DNA from: Zizania palustris
Taxonomy: Eukaryota; Streptophyta; Magnoliopsida; Poales; Poaceae
DNA: 64,000 nucleotides
Reading direction: 5' to 3'
Assembly (NCBI GenBank): GCA_019279435.1
Contig: JAAALK010000287.1
Location: forward strand, 30,752,162-30,816,161
Shown here: piece by piece, positions 57,701-64,000 of the stretch
Layout: each line of letters starts with the position of its first letter
Numbering within the stretch: the stretch's first letter is position 1
The notes under the pieces: generated by a model
What the model was told of the DNA's origin: nothing
What the model saw: the letters and a program-made list of their open reading frames with translations, nothing else
Database searches by the model: none
Program-made: the position numbers and the translations under genes

Positions 57701-58511
57701 TGAAACTGACATATGGTAGGGAATATATGCATCACAGAACCCATTATGTTATTGATATTAACTAGGATGAGACATAATCCTGTGACTATTGACTAACGCT
57801 CATGAGCATTGTAATATAATCTAAGCCTTAACTCATTTACTCTCAGCAGCAAACGTACAGTCCACATAAAACCTAATCGTCACTTCCACAACTTAATCGT
57901 ACAATTGAAAAGGGGGGAAATGAGGAAGACTACTGAAGGGTCAGGGAAATACTCATGATCCCGATATTACAAGAGGTTGATTATCTCTCACCCGAATCGT
58001 CAGGGTTGACCGGTACAAAAACCCTAAGCCTAATCACACTTGCCGGACTTCAGATCCAAATCGCCTAAATCTGGCTCGGAAGACCAAATCAACATCCTAG
58101 GCCAGCGCCCTACGCCACCAGCATGCGATCTAGCACCTAAGAACATCGCAAAACAAGCGATTCCCCGAGGTGAAGCCCCGAAATCACCAGTACTAGGCAC
58201 TCTCGCCAGCGAATCTACACACGAACCACTCGGCATCCCGCCATCCACAGCGCAAACGGACATCCCGCGCACTCGCAGCTGCATGGAGGCTAAACAGACA
58301 TGGGAACCCGCCGCCGCCTCCGCCTCCGAGCCCTAGGGAGATCGGAAACCAAGCTGGGAGAAGCGGAGAGGGGAGAGGAGAGGGGAAGAGCAGGCGCCTT
58401 ACCAGTGCCGACGCGCGACTCGAGCTCCCTGCAGCTGAGCAGCTTCCTGCGGTACTCGGTCACCGCGGTGCGGCGGCGGGCGGCGGCGGCGGCCTCGTCC
58501 CCATCGGCCAT
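54723..58511 (-). CDS. RPT4: 26S proteasome AAA-ATPase subunit RPT4 (S10B)
   Basis: Ten exons, transcript order: 58511-58403, 57451-57332, 57053-56917, 56799-56638, 56512-56426, 56342-56256, 56107-55970, 55243-55052, 54984-54886, 54797-54723; 401 residues. The N-terminus (MADGDEAAAAARRRTAVTEY) leads into a coiled coil (about 15-65), then an OB fold (about 70-125, SSGPRYVVGCRSKVDKEKL). The AAA module has Walker A GPPGTGKT (182-189), pore-loop sequence around KYIGESARL, Walker B IIFMDEID (237-244), the second-region-of-homology arginines (ATNRPDVLDPALLRPGRLDR) and a lid ending HYSADFGKE. RPT4 is one of six ATPases of the regulatory-particle ring that unfold substrates. All motifs are intact. 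Position 77 is Phe where the family usually has Leu. The intron between exons 2 and 3 contains a SINE-like fragment. An alanine-rich N-terminal expansion is typical of grasses. Confidence 0.95.
57236..57300. mobile_element. SINE-like 3' end fragment (Au-type) in RPT4 intron 2
   Basis: CTACAACAACAACAAAGCCTTTC followed by GAAAGTTGGGGTAGGCTAGACATGAAAC matches the pattern of a widely repeated plant SINE end that is often misannotated as peptide. Only about 65 bases are recognisable and no target duplication was found. Confidence 0.45.
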
Positions 58512-60187
58512 CTCTCTCTCTCTCCCTCCTCGCAGCTTTTGCTTCCGTCGCAAGAAGAGAACGCTCTCTCGCCTCTCTCCACTCTCCCCTACCGATTGCG
58601 TAAATACACTATTCCGCTTCTCCACCCGATCTATGTGCAGCACATAGTTTCGCTTTCTTACAGCGAATACGTAACTACACAAATCCCGTAAACCCATTTA
58701 GAAAGTGTACAAGCGTAATTCCGTAACGCCATATGGGATATGACTTATGAGAGAGTTTAGATTTTGAAATGTAATTGACGATAAAAAAATTAGAAAAGCT
58801 ACTATTTTTCAGCTTCTAGATTATGTTTTATTTATATATTCCATGGATACCGAGTCTTATTTAGAAAAACTTTAGATTCTATATTAATTAACTTTAACTG
58901 TCAAAAGCTTTCTAATATAGGCGTGCAGTCATCTGTTTGGTGCACACTTGACACTTGTAGCAACACGGAGCAAACAAAAAATATGTGAAGCTAATAGCAG
59001 CTGCCATGATAAGAGATTCCTCGAAGGTCATCATAAATTAAAAATGAGAGGAAAATATAGAAAGCTAGGATACTTTTCAGACATGCTCTTCAGATTTTTC
59101 AGATGCCCAACTTTGCACATGACCTAAGATCCTATATCTGCCTCTAGCTTTGCATCTGATCTTGAATCTCATCTTTGCAAAAGGAAGAAGGAAAAAAGAA
59201 TGGATGGAGAGCCACAGGAATATGCCTGATAGGCTCTTGTCAATGTCCTGAAACTTTTTTATGTGCATCATTGCAACAAGCAAAGCATCTCTTGCTTATA
59301 TCTTCTAAGTTTTTTTTTTTTTTTTGCAGGCAGAAGATGAGAGGATTTCTGCGTTGTGCAAGCAATGCTTAACTTCAGCACATCAGCTTGGTGCTTCAAT
59401 TCAGAGCTTGAAGCAACCAGATGCCTTAGAGTACCATGTGACCACATAAAAACGTGCCTCCACGCTGAAGAGGTTACCGTGGAAGAAAAATCTCTAAAAA
59501 TTCCCGATTCTATTATGTCCATGACAACTCAAAAGAAGAAACGGAGGCATCTCAAAAAAACAAAATAATGTCCAGTATCTCAAATTGACCATGTGTATAC
59601 TACTAAATCTAATATACATACATAAAATCAGTTCATAAAGTTTAGCATGTGGACTCCTCTACTTTTTGCTATCTACACGACTACACCCTCAGTGTCAATA
59701 ATTTGCCACTCGTTACGAGAATGATCCACATGTTAGTGAGACATTACCGGCAGATTACAGGCATTGGATGAAACTGAACAGTATATACCAGATTGTGCCA
59801 TACAAGAACTGGCGCCACGTTGCAGTGGAAATTCTGACCAGATTTCTCAGACTGAAAACAATATGAACAGTAATAACTCAGAAATTATAAATTTGTTCAG
59901 TGGAGTACCACTGAAATTTTGATTAGAAAAAAAAGGAATGGTAGGGTTAAGGTCTGCGTAGTAAAAGGATTAAGGAGGTTAAGATTCAGATATGAGAAGT
60001 TGAGAACTACATCTCGTAATTATTTGCTTCAAGAGGAACAGAGATTCTGAATTCTGATTATGTACAGGAGGAGAACAGGAGATCATTCTTTTGAATTTCG
60101 ATACCACATTTTCCCCTGGAATTTGGATCCAAAGTAGGAATTTTCTCACATGGGTATTGACAGATTGACAGACTAACCTGGTCGTAA
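58512..60187. other. Region upstream of RPT4, to the glucanase gene
   Basis: 58512-58720 is the RPT4 promoter and leader, with pyrimidine/purine runs. The rest is AT-rich, with orphan coding-like segment B at 59330-59449 and otherwise nothing supported. 59750-60187 includes the probable 3' UTR of the glucanase gene. Confidence 0.4.
59330..59449 (+). other. Orphan coding-like segment B (39 codons plus stop)
   Basis: A 15-T tract and TTGCAG acceptor are followed directly by an open, coding-like segment (AEDERISALCKQCLTSAHQ, LGASIQSLKQPDALEYH), closed by TAA. Phase 0 matches the donor of segment A. Family not recognised. It may be a terminal exon of a real gene or a captured fragment. Confidence 0.35.
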
Positions 60188-61753
60188 TCAGACCACTAAA
60201 ACTAGAAAAATGAATGTACATGAAAGAAGCGTAGCCGAGTACTGTACAAGTGCAGCCCACCCCCTTCCTCGAGCTCTCTGCAAAACACATCAAGAATCAA
60301 TCAAGATCAGCTCAGCTCAATCAGCCATGGCGAAGATCGACGAGACGACGTTGTAAACAGCTTCTAAGAGTATGATTTCACTGTAAACTTTCTTCTACAA
60401 ATAGGTCAGGGTTGAAAATAGTTTTCAAAAAACCTCATACTTCACAAAATCAACCAGCCGTGGCGAAGATGGTCAAGAAGCAAGCAGAAGAGATGCGATT
60501 GAACGTGTGAGTACCTTGAACGGGAGGAGGGATGGAGACGAGGAGGGGACGAGGCCCTTGAAGCCAAGATCGATGGAGACACTGCCGTCGGGCTTGAAGA
60601 GGCCGTAATGGCGCTCGGTGGTCGGGCCAGGCTTGAGGTTCTCGTTGAAGAGTGCGAAGATGTAGGCCTTGACCGGCCTCTTGGGACGGTAGGGTGGACC
60701 CTTGCGGAGGAAGAGGCGCTTCCGGAGGTTGGCGTTGTAGGTCCTGGCGTTGTCCGGGTTGGCGCCGGCCTCGGTGGCGTCGCCGGCGGAGGCCCAGCCG
60801 GTCTCCGCCACGCGGACCTCCATGTTCGGGTAGCCCGCCGCCTCGAGCGCGAAGTAAGCGGCGTCGACCTGGGCTTCGAACATGTTGTCGTAGTGGAGGT
60901 TGGACTTCTGGTCATAGATGCCGGAGTTGGGCTTGAAGAGGGCGTAGTTGACGTCGATGTGCTCCGGGTCGCTCATGTAGGCGAGGAAAGGGTAGGCATT
61001 GACGTAGAAGGGGGCGCCGGTCTTGGAGAAGAAGTCGAGCAGCGGCTTGAGGTAGACCATGAGATCGTCGCGGAAGACGCAGGCGGAGGGCGGGTAGGAG
61101 TTGGCGAAGACGGCCTCGGAGTGCGGGGTGGTGACCTCGATCTTGTCGGCGAGGCGGAGCATCTTGAGCGCGTCGTGGATGTTGACGACGGCGCCGAGGA
61201 GGGCCTCGGCGAGGCCGGAGTCCTGCCCGCCGAGGATCTCGTTGCCGACTGTGATGCCGACGATGCGGGTGGACGGGTAGTAGGGCTGCACGTTCTCGTT
61301 GAGCCAGTCCATGGCCTTGGCCGGGTTAGCCGCGATGTTCTTCACCTCCCCGTTGGTGATGGCGATCACCAGGTTGAGCCCCGAGCCCCGGAACGCGTCG
61401 AGCACGGTGTGATCGGCGTCGTAGATCTTCACGTTCTTGATCCGAGCCATGCGCAGTAGTTTCACCACCTGCGCCGGCGGTGGCAGATTGTTCGCGATCC
61501 TCCCGTAGTTCACCCCGTACGTCCCCACGAACGACGACATCTTCTTGCCGTGGCAGGGCACGGCGAGCAGGCAGAGTATCATCATCGTCATCGTCACCAT
61601 CAGGAGCCGGCCATGGCCGCCAGGCCGCCCTCGCGGCATCACAACCGGCGTCTCATGCCGCGACAACGACAACCGCCGCAACGGCGACGGGGACAGCAGC
61701 AGGAGGAGGGCGTGGCCGCGACGAGCAGCTCTGCCAAGGGTGGTGCTACGCAT
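60188..61753 (-). CDS. GPI-anchored glucan endo-1,3-beta-glucosidase (GH17)
   Basis: Two exons, 61753-60515 and 60277-60188; 442 residues from the first ATG. Alternatively the ATG at 61639 gives 404 residues and puts a signal peptide right at the N-terminus (MPRGRPGGHGRLLMVTMTMM then ILCLLAVPCHG), which I think equally likely. The GH17 barrel starts VGTYGVNYGRIANNLPPP and includes IYDADHTVLDAF, ITNGEVKNI, the acid/base Glu in VGNEILGG (about residue 172), PFLAYM and the nucleophile Glu in VRVAETGWAS (about 317), ending FALFNENLKPGPTTERHYGLF. The family hydrolyses beta-1,3-glucan (callose) in the wall. Exon 2, joined in phase 0 at LLPFK|, encodes a basic patch followed by a hydrophobic tail (ALVQYSATLLSCTFIFLVLV), a GPI-attachment signal consistent with plasmodesmal or plasma-membrane callose-degrading members. 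Without splicing the frame would end at 60473 in a less convincing tail. There is no CBM43 domain. Confidence 0.88.
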
Positions 61754-62537
61754 GGCGGCGCGGCGGCAAGTGCCATTAGCGAGGCGGCAAACAACCACGG
61801 CTACTTATCCGCCCGCCCGCGCCACGCCGGTGACCTTCTCGGCCGGTTTTGCGTCGCACTGTGTTGCTTGGTTGGCCGGAGCAAGCCAAGGATCAAAGCT
61901 GCCAAGAATGGAATGACAGTGGCAGAGCAAGCATGGAATCCGATTTCTTGCGTTGCCTCTGCGCTCCAATCTCTCTCCGTGCTCTGCCACTCTTCGACTA
62001 CAACTAGATTCCTTCTCTCCCCTCTCTGATGGCCGGAGCCCGGAAGAGAGCCGGCGGCCGGCGAGGTGAAGTGAGTATTTTAGGGAGGGAGTTGGCTTAA
62101 GGAAAATGGAATGCTGACGAGGCAGAGAGCAGAATAATGCACAAACAGATAGTTGTGCACTTGTGCAGTTGTTCTTCATGCATGCTTTCAACTGCCAAGG
62201 TTCAGTTTCTGGCCTCATTTTTCAAAAAAAAACTTACCCTTATTTAGAATGTATAAATTTCATAAATTTTTCACGTAAACTAGTGCATTTCGTAAAAAAA
62301 ACTTTAAAATCCTTAATTCTAGACGAGGCATAGATTCTCCTAAAAGACAAGTTTCCAGTCTCCAACAGCATAACATGGTATCCATTTAGGGTGAGAGGCT
62401 AAACAAATCTAAAATAAAGTTTTCTTGCTTCTCTTTATGCGTAGCAAATCCCACCTTGTATTCACGTTCTGAAGACAAGTTTCCAGCCTCCAACAGCATA
62501 ACCATTACGATACCTAAACTTAAAAATAAATGTTCCA
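61754..62537. other. Promoter side of the glucanase gene and repeat flank
   Basis: 61754-62140 is GC-mixed leader or promoter sequence of the glucanase gene. 62374-62476 is one copy of a duplicated segment (see 63216-63319). No other gene is supported. Confidence 0.4.
62374..62476 (+). repeat. Duplicated ~103-bp segment, copy 1
   Basis: CATGGTATCCATTTAGGGTG ... CACGTTCTGAAGAC. It is about 88-90 percent identical by eye to 63216-63319. A shorter phrase, AAGACAAGTTTCCAG(T/C)CTCC, is also repeated at 62345 and 62472. Confidence 0.85.
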
Positions 62538-63176
62538 CAGTGTTCTAAAAGGCGCTAGGCGCTAGTCGGGCGGGGACCAGGCGCCTAGCGCCTAGGGGCG
62601 CCTAGGCGGCGCCTAGAGTTGCCTCCTTTTGTTGTGTTTCAGATGCTCCCCTCCCCTCATTCTCTCATTCTCCTTGGGTTGGCTCCCCTTCCCTCTCCTC
62701 CTCTCCTCCTCCAGACCCCTCCCCTCTCCTCCTCTCCTCCTCCAGACCCCTCCCCTCACCTCCTCCTCCAGCTCAGGAGCTCCTCGCCTCGTCGCCGGAA
62801 GCCGGATCTGGCAGCGCGCGCCGCTCGTCGCCGGATCTGGCCGCTCGAGCGCCGCTCGGCGCCGGATCTGGCCGCGCGAGCGCCGCCGGTCGCCGGATCT
62901 GGCCGCGTGCGTGCCGCCGGTCGCCGGATCTGGCCGCGCGAGCGCCGCCGGTCGCCGGATCTGGCCGCTTGCCTCCTTCCTCTCGCCGGATCTGGCTACC
63001 TGCTCCCCTTCCGCCGCCGGTTCCGGGCCGCCTAGGCGCCGCGGTCAACCGCCTAGGCCGCGGTTGACCCGCCTAGGCGCCCCCACCCGCCCAGCCAGCC
63101 TCCGCGCGGCGGTGGGCTGGCGCCCAGCGCCTTTTGCCGCCTAGGCGGGCGCCTAGAGCCGCGTTTTAGAACACTG
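62538..63176. mobile_element. Non-autonomous hAT element with internal minisatellite (639 bp)
   Basis: TIRs CAGTGTTCTAAAAGGCGC (left) and GCGTTTTAGAACACTG (right) are flanked by a perfect 8-bp duplication ATGTTCCA (62530-62537, 63177-63184), diagnostic of hAT. Subterminal parts are packed with GGCGCCTAG/CTAGGCGCC motifs. The centre has a CT-rich duplicated phrase (CCCCTCTCCTCCTCTCCTCC) and about six 32-base units containing GCCGGATCTGG (62800-63000). Open frames of 91-171 codons inside are a consequence of these repeats and show no transposase. Confidence 0.9.
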
Positions 63177-63215
63177 ATGTTCCATATAGCTTTTATTTAT
63201 AAAATCTAGGTTCAA

Positions 63216-63319
63216 CATGGTACCCATTTGAGGTGAGAGGTTAAGCGGAACCCAAAATAAAGTCTTCTTGCTTCTCTTTATGCGTAGCAAATCCCACCTT
63301 GTATTCACGTTCTAAAGAC
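63216..63319 (+). repeat. Duplicated ~104-bp segment, copy 2
   Basis: CATGGTACCCATTTGAGGTG ... CACGTTCTAAAGAC, the counterpart of 62374-62476 on the other side of the hAT element. Confidence 0.85.
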
Positions 63320-64000
63320 ACATACTTTTTGGTGCAAGACACATTTCCTTCATCGTGACCCATATCACATATAGGTATTTTATTTTAGGTCCACCGTGAA
63401 GTTGCGATCTAGACCAAATTTTGCAGTCTCCAACATACATGTTCCGAATATATATAAAATGGTTGCTTGGAATCAACATTGTTTCTTTCCCTAGGCATTT
63501 CAATGCAAGGATTTTGAAACCCATGGCCTAACCTCAAAACCAGAACTATAATATCTACTTTGTTGTTCTTTTGGCACAAAAATGACCAGATATGTGTCAT
63601 GAGTTTTGACAAATTGAAAGCCAATTGCATTTCTAGCATGCCAAAGCTAAAGTGGTTTCATTCATCATGCGATCAGATAACGATACAACTTTCTGTGCAA
63701 GCACAGAAAAGAGGTGGCCTAGGTTTAATCATGGAAAGGTGATTAGATAGGTCTCATTCTCTTCAGAGAAGAAGATTACACAACCTTTTGTTCTTGGGAA
63801 AGGATAATGTTTTGATAAGGAGACCTGTAAAAAGGCACTGCCAATTGCTATGTCACTACCATGAGAGAGAGACCACAATGCTGCACCATTGGAATTTAAC
63901 CTAACACCTCTACAACCACGTTTGGGATGTTAAGATTCCAAAAGGAAGCCAATAATCATGTAACTTGTGAGAATACGGAGAAGCGATATACTCTAACTTT
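63320..64000. other. Right end, no gene seen
   Basis: AT-rich, with short frames of no recognisable content. It may continue into a repeat or gene beyond the window. Confidence 0.4.

Noticed and set aside
60608..61459. 283-codon plus-strand frame opposite the glucanase
   Set aside because: Valine/glycine/glutamate-rich antisense shadow of the GH17 coding sequence.
62619..63144. 138- and 171-codon frames within the second hAT element
   Set aside because: Products of the 32-base GC-rich minisatellite in overlapping frames; no transposase motif.

Overview
This window is nuclear DNA of a grass, most likely rice (Oryza). The evidence is GC-rich first exons, short AT-rich introns with GT-AG borders, very dense MITEs, TGGGCC-type promoter motifs and a Sirevirus-type Ty1/copia element. 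Coding models below were assembled by hand from splice sites and reading phase; no alignment or transcript was available.

Layout, left to right. 1-3950: 5' flank of a gene lying off the left edge, a long palindromic element (1411-1723), a small single-exon membrane-protein gene on the minus strand (2141-2398), a Stowaway-like MITE and another MITE. 3951-15137: a PIF/Harbinger-like MITE (TSD TTA) split by a complete, very young Ty1/copia element (3972-14744, minus strand, 5-bp TSD GAATC, LTRs differing by two substitutions and one indel). Its gag and pol lie in one frame separated by a single TAG. 15302-15862: a non-autonomous hAT element with a perfect 8-bp TSD. 16928-21547 (+): DDI1, the ubiquitin-like/retropepsin/UBA proteasome shuttle factor, 16 exons. 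23134-28268 (-): a secreted subtilisin-like protease, 8 exons, one intron apparently GC-AG. 28.4-31.4 kb: AT-rich repeats including two palindromic elements embedded in (TA)n. 31506-32486 (+): a DUF868 gene. 33119-33694 (-): mitochondrial ribosomal protein bL12. 35.1-35.4 kb: NBS-LRR relic. 35984-37639 (-): thylakoid-lumen FKBP, 8 exons. 37761-37841 (+): tRNA-Leu(AAG), followed by a degenerate tandem array containing copies of its own 3' arm. 39299-42398 (+) and 42705-44000 (-): two unrelated convergent F-box genes with a TA microsatellite between them. 44.0-48.2 kb: gene-free, with two MITEs head to tail. 48198-53748 (-): C2/VASt/GRAM membrane-contact-type protein, 9 exons. 54723-58511 (-): RPT4, a 26S proteasome ATPase, 10 exons, flanked by two orphan, phase-compatible plus-strand coding segments. 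60188-61753 (-): a GH17 beta-1,3-glucanase whose short second exon supplies a GPI-anchor signal. 62538-63176: a second hAT element (TSD ATGTTCCA) carrying an internal GC-rich minisatellite.

The host genes are ordinary unlinked eukaryotic genes and do not form an operon or cluster. DDI1 and RPT4 both act in ubiquitin-proteasome turnover and the two F-box proteins would supply SCF substrate receptors, but their proximity is probably coincidental. The points most worth checking are the in-frame amber codon of the young retroelement, the possible gene nested around RPT4, the tRNA-derived tandem array, the TA-embedded palindromes, and the GC-AG intron.
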